Of a DNA stretch of 64,000 nucleotides, positions 1 through 10,696 are shown one piece after another. Source of the DNA: Miscanthus floridulus (Eukaryota > Streptophyta > Magnoliopsida > Poales > Poaceae); the NCBI RefSeq assembly GCF_019320115.1, contig NC_089593.1, positions 32,320,536 to 32,384,535 of the forward strand. Direction: 5' to 3'. Both the position numbers and the translations under genes were made by a program. The notes below the pieces were generated by a model. The model was not told the origin of the DNA. It did not search any database and saw nothing but the letters and a program-made list of their open reading frames with translations. How positions within the stretch are numbered: the stretch's first letter is position 1; the number at the start of each line of letters is the position of its first letter.

Positions 1-296
1 CTACTAGTTCATACCTCCCTTAATAGCACGACCAAAGGAAAAACAAAGTCCTAAACTACTCTAAGTGTCTCTTCAACACCAAATGACAATTAGAACTAGT
101 CTATCCTTAGCCCTGTCGTCCATCCTTTGAAAACCGAAACGATTTCCATCTTAGGGGCATGACAACCATCATTGTCCAATCAATTGCCATTAACATGACC
201 TAACTTAATTGCATTTGCAAAACACACGTTGGTCACAATAATCTCGTATTATCATTAATCACCGAAATTCAACTAGGGGCCTAGATGCTTTCAACA
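1..296 (-). repeat. Partial Ty1/copia-type LTR, outer end
   Basis: Read on the minus strand, this begins TGTTGAAAGC at 296 and continues through sequence resembling the start of SIRE/Maximus-like grass copia LTRs (an opening about a locus 'tagged' by AGGCCCCTAGTTG and CACTTAGAGTAGTTTAGGAC). No coding sequence is present. The LTR runs off the left edge, so I cannot say whether a full element or a solo LTR lies outside. Family assignment is from memory of grass repeats and is an inference. Confidence 0.5.
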
Positions 297-892
297 TTGT
301 TCCATAACTAAAAAATAGTTCTGAATAAGCTCAAGCGAAAAGGGTGCGTGATTTCGTAATAGTATCTAGTAAATTTTAACATTAGAAAGCCCCGTAGACT
401 CAGAGAAACAAAAGAAAGGGGAGGGAAGTGTCACCCACCCAGTTAGGAGAACACACAAAGAAACAGAGCCATTACGACTCCACATATTTAACCAGTATTT
501 TCGAATCCCTAAACTATCGGGACCTGACCTTTACTGCTAGATTCTGCGTAAGTACGATTACACAAAGGCTGATGTAGTCAAGAAATGATTGGGATCCAAC
601 TTTAAAACGACTGCTTCATCACAAATGGGACAGTTAAAATCTAAACCACACAACTCAGTAGACTACAGAACATAGATGCTTGAGCAACACACAAACTACA
701 ACAGTTTACAGTTGGTCAGTACTCGTAATTACTGACACTAGATTTAGAGTCATCTCAAGCACCAATGCCAACAGTATCCAAACAAAGTATTCAAATCTAT
801 TGGCTGCCCTACACGGAAGATTCAGCTTACAACTCTCGTCAAAGGCTCCTTAGTTCTTGGAGCGTCGTCGGCAATTCAGATCTCTCATAGAA
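297..892. other. Intergenic and 3' UTR of the ALFIN-LIKE gene
   Basis: No ORF, repeat or RNA gene recognised. The part nearest 892 should hold the 3' untranslated region of the minus-strand PHD gene, but no clear poly(A) signal can be fixed. Confidence 0.4.
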
Positions 893-3800
893 TCAAGCCT
901 TGGTCCTCTTGCTTCCTGTGCAGGAGGGGCACTTATACTGCTTGATGTGCTCTGCTTTAGCAGGGGTGATCTTGACACACTTGCCGTGGAACCATGTCTC
1001 GCATAAGTCGCAGCAGATCCAGAAGTCGTCATAGCCTAGGCCACATGCGCCGCACAGCACAGTCTCATGGTCTTCCTGTGGTTCCCCTTCCTCCCCTTCA
1101 CTCTCCTCCTCGTCCTTGGGAGGTGGCATCTTTGGGACCCTTGAGTTGGGTTCCGCCTGGCGTGAGGGCTGTGTATTCATCAAATGTTCAGTGTCAGCCA
1201 TCAAAGGAGAATCATGGAGTTTGGCGGCTGGTTGTCATGTCAAACAATATAGCTAAGTGATAAAAAAAACTATATACCTTTGAGCCAGATTTGTTAGTCT
1301 TATTGTTGCTTTTAGGAGTTTTTTCTTTGGGCTCTTTCTTGGCAGTTCCTGTGACAACTTCATATATGCTGGGAAGGTTATTGATCATGGTGAAGAGACG
1401 TTTCCTGCAAGTCAACCACCAGAAGGTGACTCAATCAGACAGATTTAATTATACAAAGAAAATTTAGTCCCACATGGCTCTGATCAAAATCTAATAATCT
1501 ATAATATGGAATTCAGGAGACATCAAGAACATGGATTTCACATTAAACAACAACAACAAAGCCTTTAAGTCCCAAACAAGTTGGGGTAGGCTAGAGTTGA
1601 AACCCAGCAGCAGCAATCAATGTTCAGGCACGTGAATAGCTGTTTTCCAAGCACTTCTATCTAAGGCTAAGTCTTTGGGTATATTCCATTCTTTCAAGTC
1701 TCCTTTTATTGCCTCTACCCAAGTCCACTTCGGTCTTCCTCTGCCTCTCTTCACGTTACTATCCTGGCTTAGGATTCCACCACGCACTGGTGCCTCTGTA
1801 GGTCTTCGTTGGACATGTCCAAACCATCTCAACCGGTGTTGGACAAGCTTTTCTTCAATTGATGCTACCCCTAATCTATCACGTATATCATCGTTCCGAA
1901 CTCGATCCCTTCTTGTATGACCGCAAATCCAACGCAACATACGTATTTCCGCGACACTTATCTGTTGAACATGTCGTCTTTTCATAGGCCAACATTCTGC
2001 ACCATACAACATAGCAGGTCTAATCGCCGTCCTATAAAACTTGCCTTTTAGCTTCTGTGGTACCCTTTTGTCACATAGGACATCAGATGCTTGGCGCCAC
2101 TTCGTCCACCCTGCTTTGATTCTATGGCTAACATCTTCATCAATATCCCCGTCTCTCTGTAGCATTGATCCTAAATATCGAAAGGTATCATTTCTAGGCA
2201 CTACTTGACCTTCCAAACTAATATCTTCCTCTTCACGAGTAGTAGTGCCGAAGTCACATATCATATACTCAGTTTTAGTTCTACTGAGTTTAAAACCTTT
2301 GGACTCCAAAATCTCCCACCACAACTCCAGTTTCTGATTCACTCCTGTCCGACTTTCATCAACTAGCACTACATCGTCCGCGAAAAGCATACACCAAGGG
2401 ATGTCCCGTTGTATGTCCCTTGTGACCTCATCCATCACTAAGGCAAACAGATAAGGGCTCAAAGCTGACACTTGATGTAGTCCTATCCTAATCGGGAAGT
2501 CATCCGTGTCTCCATCACTTGTTCGAACACTAGTCACAACATTGTTGTACATGTCCTTAATGAGCCCGACGCACTTTGTTGGGACTTTATGTTTATCCAA
2601 ATGGATTTCACATTAAACATATATAAAATATGACCCAAAAGGTAAGACAGTGCTAAGTAACAATGGAATATGGCAAGTTACTGTCAAACACACCAAAACA
2701 CTCAAGTATAGTATTTTAAGATCATTCTTAAAGGCTTAGGCAAACTTGATGCCAACTAATTGGCCCTAAACTTTTTACGGAACAAGGGTGAAACATGAGA
2801 AAATAACCAGCATTATTTAAATCACTATTGTGTCTAATAGATTTAATCCACAACAATGTAGCAGCCAATGCTACTATTCCTAATGATGAATATGCAAACT
2901 GGTTTGTTTACAAAACATCTGATCTTCAATCATGCATTCAATGCTCCAGCTGACACATACTTTACTTAATCAATAACAAGATAGGCCCAGTAGCACCCAG
3001 AAGCTGAAGAATGTAGCACAAAACTAGTATAGAGATAACACAGACAGAAGTAACTGGACACATGAAATGTACATATTCTAAGCTTCACCAACAGAAAAAA
3101 AAGGTAAGACCTCAAAAGCGACACTACACCCAAAATAGCTGACAGCTGCCACTATCTGACATCGACTGGAATAAGGGTTCTGTAGTTGTAAGTTGACTAC
3201 TCAACAACATTAGCAGATGGAATGTGCAACTGTTCCATGAAAAAGATGTGCCACTAGTAATCTCCCACCCAAATGTTGGGGCATATTCCCCAGTCATATC
3301 ATTGGAAAAACAATATCAGTTTGGGAGGAAGGGGGTTATGAAATACCGTTTTCCATCTTCGTTCTCTTATCACTATACCCATCTCTTTCAACTTGTTTCT
3401 CAATCAAAACAACAACAACATCATCTTTCAGTCCCAAGCAAGTTGGGGCGCACTTTGGATTTTGATAAGAATAACATAGTGCTTGCATTTTGGTTTTGAA
3501 AATGAAAAAAATAAGAAACTCGGCCAATAGGGAAAAAAATAAGAAACTCGGCCAATAGCGTGCGGACACGGTGCGGACGACTGGACGGCTGCTGTGTGCT
3601 TGCTCTGTTTTTGCTCTCCCCCTGCGAGCTCTTTTTCCGCCCGTGGCTCTTTCTTCCTGCTCGCGCGCGCACCCAAGGTGCTTTCCTGCCCGCCCGCTTG
3701 CGCACTTCCGCCCGCGCGCTAGCGCCGCCCAGGGCCGCTTTTCGACGCTTCCGCGCCGCTTAGACGGTGCCTCGCGCCGTCGCGCGTAGGCGCAGCAACG

Positions 3801-5827
3801 AGGCGCGCCTAGCGCTTAATTGGCCGCACAGGCCCTAAACACAACGCTGGGCCAACATTTAGCGCTTAATCGCGATTAAGCGTAGTTTAATTACGTTTTT
3901 TCGAACCTTGTTTATATAACAGTCAAACAGAAAAATCTTATCTTAGAATGGAACAAATGGAATACCTGGATTCCTTGTCGAATCCAAACCTTGCTCCAAA
4001 ATAAAATGCAACAGACATTAGCCAAGAATCACTATGCACTGCAACAAGTGATAGCCAATCTTTTTCATTCATCCCATCACGAGCAAAGTTAATTCCCAGA
4101 GCTGGCTCTGGGAGTTCAGGAGGGACCTCCTCAGCAGGCAAGTTCACTTCCCATGTCTCATTGGGAAGTCCATATAAACATAGGTTCTCCTTCTCTGCAC
4201 AAAAGAAAAGAAAATAATATCTCGAATAAGGTATTTGCGGTTGTTTCAGGCTCTAAACCTAAAATAGCTCACTCTAAAAGAAAATGAATCAAGAGACATA
4301 AAGCTGAAACTCTGTAAACACAATAAACACAGGATGAATAGGAGAGATTAAATTGACCATATGAAATTATTAAGCATTCCATCTCTCCTACGAGTTCTTA
4401 AAAGAATATATATATTGAACATTCCATGAAAAAAGGAAAGGGAACACAAAAGGGCAGTCTTTTTTACCAAAAGCATGAAAAAGTGGCACCATGCCCTTTG
4501 TAACACTAGACATGAATAAATCAGTTCCATATCAACAACCAATAAAAAGACTATTGCCCATGCACATTGCTTGCCTTTCCCACCCACTACTTTTGATCAG
4601 TACTGAGCAACTAATCTTGCATTTCCAGTGACACCTCTTGGTACCAACTTCCTGTGCTAAGCATCTAATAATGTTGGCAATTTAATGTGGTACAGATACA
4701 GATTTTGAACCCCCGCATATGTGGGAAACAAAATCATAAATGTGACATTAATAACCAACATACTCCTTCCGTCCCAAAATAAATCAGATTCTAGCCACGT
4801 ATCCAGACAAAGCTCTCTGATCCTATCCACAATTATAAGCGACCAGGGTACATGCATTTGTTTGCCAACTTCTGTCACCATCGATTTAGGTGGGCATTGA
4901 CAAAGTGGGAAATAAGGAGTTGAATCAAGAGAAAAGTGTTTGCAAAACTCTCATTGCCAAAACCGAGTAAGTAATTTTGGTGTCCAGAAACGAAACCAAT
5001 GTTGACTTCGACTAGGACAAAGAAATGCTATCCTGACACTCCCCACTACCAGACATCATCAGTGACTCACTGACGAATCATCCCGAAAATGCCCCTTGTA
5101 CGGTTGCGGCAGAGGTCGTTGTCCGGGAGCATAACAGTAAATCGACAGCCGCACGACTATTGGTGATGACTGGCCGGCCGTGCAGTCGACCAGCTCAGAA
5201 GATAAGGATTCCCTCCCCCGTCCGCCTTTCCGCTTTCCCACCCCGAGATGAACAGCACAAGGAGGAGTAACTAGAACGTCGCGAAACCGAAAGCAAAGCT
5301 CAGCGGCTGTCACCAGCAAGATCGGAGCAGCAATTCCGCCGCGGCCAAATAGCCTCCTAGGGCGCACCAGAACCAATGAATGGGCGGAGGGACGTCATAA
5401 ATTAATAAGTGAAAAAAAAACTCGAAAAATCAGCGGACTAACCGCTCCCCCCAGATCGGATTTTTGGAGAGAGGTATCCGTAACTGCAAAGCAAACACGC
5501 TCCAAATCCGTGTGGTGACATCTGAATCCGCACCCCCAAAACCAAAACCCTAGGAATCCCAGCCGGATCGGGGGAGCAGGCAGGCTCACCTGGGTCGCAC
5601 ATCACGTAGAACTTCTCCACATCTGCAGCGACAGCGGCAAACCAGTCAGCACAGAACTCGGAGACGGAGGGGGAGAGAGAGAGGAACGCACAAGCGAAGG
5701 AGATGCGGGCATTACCGGTGGTGAGCGCCCTGATCAGGCCGGCCTGGCGCGCGCGGTAGTCCCGGAAGACGTCCTCCGGCGAGCGCGGGACCGGCGGCGT
5801 GCCCGGGAAGGCGGCTCCTCCGTCCAT
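893..5827 (-). CDS. AL: ALFIN-LIKE (AL) PHD-finger protein, five exons
   Basis: Exons in transcript order are 5716-5827, 5590-5622, 3966-4194, 1278-1404 and 893-1168. All junctions are GT-AG and the phases agree, giving 258 residues, normal for the family. The N-terminal Alfin (DUF3594) domain covers about residues 15-140, with motifs such as [23 protein letters not shown] text encoded in exon 3. An acidic and basic linker follows. A C-terminal PHD finger occupies about 203-254: [27 protein letters not shown], with all Cys4-His-Cys3 ligands present. Family members are nuclear readers of H3K4me3 with roles in stress responses and germination. The start ATG at 5827 matches the conserved MDGGA beginning. 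Intron 3 (1405-3965) holds a LINE and intron 2 (4195-5589) a Stowaway remnant. It appears functional; the member number cannot be assigned. Confidence 0.93.
1550..2600 (-). mobile_element. 5'-truncated RTE-clade LINE in intron 3 of the AL gene
   Basis: An ORF at 1617-2600 encodes the C-terminal half of a non-LTR reverse transcriptase, including the catalytic FADD box and the downstream thumb and C-terminal region. The endonuclease and N-terminal RT are absent, and there is no own start codon context, so this is 5' truncated. The 3' tail after the stop ends in a (TTG)n-like microsatellite (AACAACAACAA on the plus strand at about 1547-1558), typical of plant RTE elements. A perfect 19-bp target duplication, ATGGATTTCACATTAAACA, flanks it at 1531-1549 and 2601-2619. 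The frame is uninterrupted for 327 codons. With the perfect duplication this indicates a recent insertion. It lies in the same orientation as the host gene. Confidence 0.92.
3408..3448 (-). mobile_element. Extremely 5'-truncated RTE LINE tail
   Basis: About 41 bp match the 3' end of the LINE at 1550-2600: on the plus strand an (AAC)n run followed by CCCAAGCAAGTTGGGG. The same tail sequence (CCCAAACAAGTTGGGG) precedes the larger copy at about 1570. It is most simply a second, independent, nearly complete 5' truncation in the same intron. Confidence 0.6.
3504..3558. repeat. Tandem duplication of a 27-bp unit
   Basis: The 27-bp block 3504-3530 containing AAGAAACTCGGCCAATAG is repeated exactly at 3532-3558. 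It lies in intron 3 of the AL gene, just before a sharp switch to GC-rich sequence. No function is suggested. Confidence 0.8.
3560..3900. repeat. GC-rich intronic insert with a 20-bp palindrome
   Basis: Base composition changes abruptly to GC- and pyrimidine-rich at 3560-3830 inside an AT-rich intron. At 3863-3882 there is a perfect 20-bp palindrome, CGCTTAATCGCGATTAAGCG, with related CGCTTAAT copies nearby at about 3812. No ORF with recognisable protein similarity and no terminal repeats could be fixed. It may be an unclassified DNA transposon or captured promoter sequence. Confidence 0.35.
4761..4815. mobile_element. Stowaway-like MITE fragment
   Basis: TA followed by CTCCTTCCGTCCCAAAAT matches the terminal signature of grass Stowaway (Tc1/mariner) elements. 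No second terminus was found nearby, so only one end remains. It lies in intron 2 of the AL gene. Confidence 0.55.
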
Positions 5828-6283
5828 TCGTCCCCGGAGCTTGGTCCGGGCGGGGGCCGTAGGGTTTTGGGAGGGAGGGAGGGGCGAGGAGAGCTGCTGG
5901 GGATTACGCGAGGACGGCGAGGAGTCGATTGGAAGGAATTGGGAAACGTCGGCGCTGAGATAGAGAAGACTTCTCTCGTCTCGGAGAAAGAAAAGGGATA
6001 GGTCCGTCCTCCTACGTGTGTTCACACGCGCGCAGCCGCAGCCGCAGTCGCGGGCCTTCCAATGCGCCCGATAGTTTGCGGGCCTAACCCCACGGCCCAT
6101 GAGAAGCTAATGTGGGTTTTTATTCCTCGGCTCAAATTTATTTACCATCAAAAAATATTTTTATTCCACTAAAAAAATAAAAAAAAATTATTCCACTAAA
6201 AAAAATCAAAAAATATTTTTTATTCTGCAAAAAAAATCAAATTTTTTTTTTTATATTATATGTTGAACTTACTCAGCCGAGTC
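5828..6283 (-). promoter_or_regulatory. 5' leader and promoter region of the AL gene
   Basis: The sequence just upstream of the ATG (5828-6090) is GC-rich with CT-rich stretches, like a plant 5' UTR, and stays open in the coding frame without another convincing start. Beyond 6110 it becomes strongly AT-rich (6110-6280), a plausible core promoter and upstream zone. No unique TATA box can be chosen from the AT runs. Confidence 0.4.
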
Positions 6284-6286
6284 TAA

Positions 6287-6854
6287 GGCCAGTCTTATTA
6301 TTTACTGCCATGTCATATAGAATAAAATGAAACATGCTCACTCTCAGACCAGTCTCGGTGAAAAGTTTTATGGTATTGTTTCGAACACTATCGTGTCACA
6401 TAGAATCAAATAAAATATAGATGAAACACTCGCTTTTAATAAAAATTTCATTATATGGTTTTATAGACATTTAATTTCACCGCTCATAGCGAGTTGGTCA
6501 CCATGGCAAGTGAGTTTCACCTACGGTAGTGTTTGGTGTGGCTCAAGGTGCTCCGGCTCTTACCTTGGTCCTGTTAAACACTGTTGATGACTGTAGGTGC
6601 TCCCACCAGGGCTCCGGCTCCTTCCAATCTCCACTGCAAAACCAACGAAGCCGGAGGAGCTACGTTTTGGAGGCTCCGGCGGCTCCTCAGTGCTACAATA
6701 GCCGGAGTGAGAGCCGCCGGAGCCCCTCCAAATGGGGCCTAAATGAAACTCGCTTCTCTCTCTTTTTAAAAACATTGCCATGTCACAAAAATGCCTATGT
6801 GGCAAACTACTAAATGCAGATGAAACTCACATAAAACACCCACCGAGACTAGCC
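6287..6854. mobile_element. Tourist/PIF-type MITE with nested insertion
   Basis: It begins GGCCAGTCTTATT at 6287 and ends GAGACTAGCC at 6854, forming imperfect terminal inverted repeats. A TAA target duplication lies at 6284-6286 and 6855-6857, as expected for PIF/Harbinger-derived elements. An internal motif resembling an end (CAGACCAGTCTCGGTG, about 6346-6361) and an inserted block at about 6524-6748 suggest nesting. It lies about 460 bp upstream of the AL start codon. Confidence 0.6.
6524..6748. mobile_element. Possible nested hAT-like MITE
   Basis: The block starts near GTGTTTGGTGTGGCTC and ends near CCAAATGGGGCCTAA, with inverted GGCTCCGG-rich subterminal sequence. Such GTTTGG and CCAAA ends are common in grass hAT-like MITEs. 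Target duplications are not clear, so this is tentative. Confidence 0.35.
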
Positions 6855-6857
6855 TAA

Positions 6858-7062
6858 GCAAAACTTCATGAGGATAAAACAAGCTATAAAAAACTACAAC
6901 CATTGACCTAGCAATGATGAAAATTGATGGTCGGCGTGGTAGCGTTGCGATGATTGCATTAGGGTGCTCTTCATTGTGCCTGTCGATTAACCTATTGGCG
7001 ATTCGGTGAGCAGTATCAACTCCCCAGGCTGCATCTCGGACTTCCCACTTCATGAGAATTGA
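6858..7062. other. Unassigned spacer
   Basis: No gene, repeat boundary or motif recognised between the MITE and the copia LTR. Confidence 0.3.
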
Positions 7063-8480
7063 TGTTGAGAAATCATAAGGATCATGTGCTTATGATTATA
7101 TCTTTTATTTTTCTTGAATTAGATGATAACACAAATCTAGTACTAACATGTGTTAAATATGTATTACACAAGTTATGCAAGAAAAGAAGTGGCGTGAAGA
7201 CTAGTGAAGAAGCGGAGCAAAAAAAAGTAAGTGCACAGAAAATACACGCACAGGACGTCCTGCGAGAATAAAAATACAAGCGCCAAATGATTGATGAAGA
7301 GAAGCGCTTAGGAAATATTGGTCGCTGGAACATTCACCAAACAATTCGATGCAAAGTCTTATGTCTGTTGTACCATCCGACGATGATTACAAACTTGGCT
7401 AGAAGTGAGGTATTGTTAGACAGATGATCCGGTGTAGGAAAAGTGAAGATGACTTTATCATTCGGTGTGCGGAAAAAGTTCAATGGCTAGTAGTACCATA
7501 TGATCTACAGTGAATATTTTGAAAACAATGGATCACTCGGTGTGCGTAGTTTTCTAGCAAACTCTTTCTAATAGATAGTCGAGGGGGATGGAGCTATATA
7601 TTTGGGGTTGCCTCACTTGCCTATGTGTGGTGGAATGCCCCAAGGCTATTACAACTTAGAACAAGTATTTCCACGCTCCATCTACCGTCGCATGTCATTC
7701 AAGATCACATCCAAGTCTAGGATAGACACTATACTACATCCTTGTGAGGTTTTAGACCTTAGAGCTTGAGCGCTTTGAGCCATCGTATTGACCTTGTATC
7801 TTGGTGGTTTGGACTTTGGAGCACTTGTGGTCTTCGTGACCTCCTAGTGAAGGCATGGCGGCCTTTGAGGCGGAGACTCTCCATTCATGGTGTGGAGTGA
7901 CATATTGGTGTGCAGGGGACGAGGAGACCCCCTACCTTGTGTCAGAAAGCTTTGTAGTGGACATGATGTCAAGGTGATCGAAAGAGCTAGGTGATGATGG
8001 TGAGGTTATGCGACTCACGACACTAGCCTTTTGGTTTGTTGGTGCCTTGTATGGCATATCCAACACCGTGATTGGAAGAGACTCAGCAACCGGCTGAGAG
8101 CATACCTTGGTGGAGCTCCAACTTTAATTAGGGTTTCTTTTTGGCAACTAACACCATGGGATAAATCACTATGTCCCTAGGAGTTTGCCTTCTCTATCTT
8201 TAGCTCTTTACATACCGTGTTTATTGCTTATGCACGTATTTTGCTTGTGTGACATTTACCTTCCTAGATTAGCTATAGTCTAGTTGATAGGAATGGCTAT
8301 AGGCCATGAATTTCTTTGTGGGTTAAGAGTAACTTAGAGTACACTACAGAAACCTTAAGTGCACATCTTGCTAAAGTAATTTATGTGTTTTTCTCTAGTG
8401 GTAGTTTAATTAGGGCCCTAGGAGTTTTTAGTTTTGATTAGACACCCTATCCACCCCTTGGGTGCACACAGGACCTTTCA
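7063..8480 (+). repeat. Probable solo Ty1/copia LTR
   Basis: Begins TGTTGAGAAATC at 7063 and ends GGACCTTTCA at 8480, the start and end style of SIRE/Maximus-like grass copia LTRs. The internal order also fits: an opening with GATAACACAAATCTAGT, then a middle with GGTGTGCG motifs, then a tail ending in a CACCCTATCCACC-like run. No primer site or coding sequence follows; plastid-derived sequence starts about 25 bp after it. The 5-bp flanks (ATTGA and GTCGT) do not match, so a simple solo-LTR origin is unproven. Confidence 0.6.
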
Positions 8481-8504
8481 GTCGTAGATATGTTGGTGAT
8501 GATT

Positions 8505-8885
8505 TTCCAATAGAAATATCACAAGTACCTTGAGGGAAAGGTGAAAAAACCATCACGTAGTGAATAGAATGTGAAATTGTGCTGAGCTCCCAAGCAGTGG
8601 GAGGGAAAAGTGATCTCTAACTGCAGGCTTGTGAAAGAATGAGCCGACGACTCATAGGCAGTGGCTTGGTTAAGAGAATGGAAACCACCAAAGCCATAGC
8701 AAAAGCGAGTCTTCGTTGGGCGATTGTCACCGCTTAAGGACCTGAATGTAGGTGATCTATCCATGACTAGGATGAAGCTTGGATGAAACTAAGTAGAGGT
8801 CCGAATTGACTGATGTTGAAGAATCAACGAATGAGTTGTGGATAGGGGGTGAAATGCCACCCAAACCCACAATTGGCTACATCTA
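8505..8885 (+). pseudogene. Plastid 23S rRNA fragment in the nucleus (NUPT)
   Basis: The sequence follows plastid 23S rRNA over about 380 bp: GAGCTCCCAAGCAGTGGGAG near 8581-8600, GACTCATAGGCAGTGGCTTG near 8649-8668, GATGAAGCTTGG at 8770, and TGATGTTGAAGAATCAACGA near 8811-8830. Many differences from the plastid form are C-to-T or G-to-A, as expected for methylated, unselected nuclear copies. It is an internal piece without gene ends and is not a functional rRNA gene. Confidence 0.85.
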
Positions 8886-8899
8886 GGGGGTATGAAAGA

Positions 8900-9237
8900 A
8901 ACAAAACCAAAATATTTACCTTTTAGAAAATTTAAACGAAGGATATTACTTTATTCTTCTGAAGGTGGGAGAAAAGATCAAACTGATTATTGATCAAAAT
9001 GTGGGTTTAAAAATTAGGTAATTAACTTCTTCTGCTTAACCCAAGAAGAAATTAGATTGATTTTTGAGAAATTGAATTCAGTTAAGATAGCCGAAATTAA
9101 GATAGCAATTTCTGAAACATATGAGGTAGGAACTCTCAGGTACGGTTCTAAGGAAAGGAACTGCCTATTTCGACCAAGGAGAGCATGCCATTCTAGATGG
9201 CGATTTAGACTGATTGGTAATACGATCCGACGGTGAT
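8900..9237 (+). pseudogene. Plastid group II intron and exon piece, possibly ycf3 (NUPT)
   Basis: At about 9110-9152 is a sequence like group II intron domain V, ending in GGTACGGTTCT, preceded by AT-rich intron-like sequence (AGAAGAAATTAGATTGA, AAGATAGCC). It is followed by an exon-like stretch (AGGAGAGCATGCCATTC) resembling the last exon of plastid ycf3. The plastid gene identity is from memory and uncertain; another plastid intron is possible. It directly follows the 23S piece although the two are not adjacent in plastid DNA, so the insert is composite. Confidence 0.5.
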
Positions 9238-9619
9238 AATCCATTTCACCGGTTGTGATAACCGCCCACTTTCATCAACGAGAGGCGAAACCAGTGGTAA
9301 TGAGTGTTCCCAAGTGACAATGAAAATGTTTTTGTGTAGTAGTGGTAAGAAGGGGGACACGCCCGCGAGGGGCCGGGAAGGGAAAGGAGAGAGTGGACCC
9401 TATTGCCACTTGTCATCCATGTTTAACAAGTTTAGTGCCCAAATTGAATTTAGAGTTGGATAGATGGCTAAAATCAAACTCTGACTATAGTTGAGTGGCA
9501 AAAAAAGACTTCACCCATGTATCAAATATATAATTGAGAGTTTGTGAACTTAAATGAGAACATTGGACAGATAGATTTTGAGACCCCTCATAAAATCCAA
9601 TCTTTCATGTATCTTTCCG

Positions 9620-9620
<1 letters not shown>
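9238..9620. other. Unassigned sequence
   Basis: No coding, RNA or repeat signal recognised. It could be more plastid-derived or intergenic sequence. Confidence 0.3.
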
Positions 9621-9681
<61 letters not shown>

Positions 9682-9702
9682 GAGAGAGAGAGAGAGAGAG
9701 AG
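9621..9702. repeat. (GA)n microsatellite
   Basis: About 41 GA dinucleotides run almost without break, with a single T interruption near 9679. Confidence 0.97.
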
Positions 9703-10148
9703 TTATTTAACAACACTATCCAAAACTTATTTGGATCCAAGCCACATATAGCAGACCATTAATTTGTACCTTTCGGATTTCAAAATGCAAATGCAAATTG
9801 TCAAAAAAATATTTGTTCACACCGTAGAGGCGTGAGCAAAAATAATGCATGTGAACATCTGCATTAGTGATATAATATTTGCATAAAAGAATGCAGCATT
9901 GTAGTTGGCGCTAGGCAGACAAGCAAAGATACGTGAGCTATATGTCCTTAATTTCTTTCCACGATACATACAAACATTTTCTTAAAATTATGGAAAATAT
10001 AAAAGACAATAATTTAACTGAACATAACTCTCACAAAAGATATGTTATATTATGGTGATTATGAATTTAAATAAAAAATTCAATTTCTAGGATAAATAAT
10101 AAAAAATTCAAAAAACTTAGAACAAAATGATCATTGTTTGTCAAATAC
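9703..10148. other. AT-rich sequence where the last carboxypeptidase exon is expected
   Basis: I searched both strands by eye for the terminal carboxypeptidase exon (a GAGHTVP-type motif) and found none. No other feature is visible. Confidence 0.4.
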
Positions 10149-10327
10149 CCAGAAACTTGTTCATTAACAAACCACGCTCGCCACGAATCAATGACTCCAT
10201 AGCCTAAAGATGTGGTCCATGCTAGGCTCCCAGTGTAAGGTACACACATATCATGGTCACCACTGAAACAAATGCAAATTAAATGAAATATATCAATGAT
10301 AATAGGAGCTTCTTCTGAGATTAATAA

Positions 10328-10696
10328 GGGCAGTCCCGATGGTGTATTGATAATGGTTTCTATCCTCATTAAATGACTTGCCACGTAGGCAAAATGCTGA
10401 CATGGCAACGTAATTAATGAAGAAAGAGAGCAAAAATTCTAGAAATGGTTTCCTCATGAAGAAATAAGGTCTTCTCTTGACCAAATGCACCAAGAAACCA
10501 TGAAATCGCCGTTGGGGAGAAACCACCAGTTTCCAGGGGGCTCGTGCCACACTCCCATTGGAGGAAGAAGATAGAGTTGGGAGAGAGAAAGAGAAAATAA
10601 TTATTACACAAAGACATCTCCACTGTGGAAGGTAGTTTCTATAGATGATTTCTTGTGCCATGGAAACCGCATCAGTTTCTTTCATTGTGACTGCCC
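10328..10696. mobile_element. Tourist-type MITE in a carboxypeptidase intron
   Basis: The terminal inverted repeats are GGGCAGTCCCGATGG at the left and CATTGTGACTGCCC at the right, flanked by TAA duplications at 10325-10327 and 10697-10699. Length is 369 bp with no coding capacity. It sits in the intron between exons 10 and 11, only 44 bp from exon 10. Confidence 0.85.

Noticed and set aside
893..1204. Reading the last PHD exon from an ATG at 1204 as its own small protein
   Set aside because: An acceptor site at 1169-1170 gives the conserved continuation; the upstream residues are intronic.
5438..6100. A 220-codon minus-strand ORF
   Set aside because: It is a read-through of the 5' leader, exon 1 and introns 1-2 of the ALFIN-LIKE gene. 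The true exons are set by splice sites and homology.
8505..8885. Functional rRNA gene
   Set aside because: It is only an internal 380-bp piece with many transitions and no rRNA operon around it.
9621..9702. GA run as a possible GAGA-factor regulatory element
   Set aside because: It is a long simple repeat far from any intact gene start; a microsatellite is the plain explanation.
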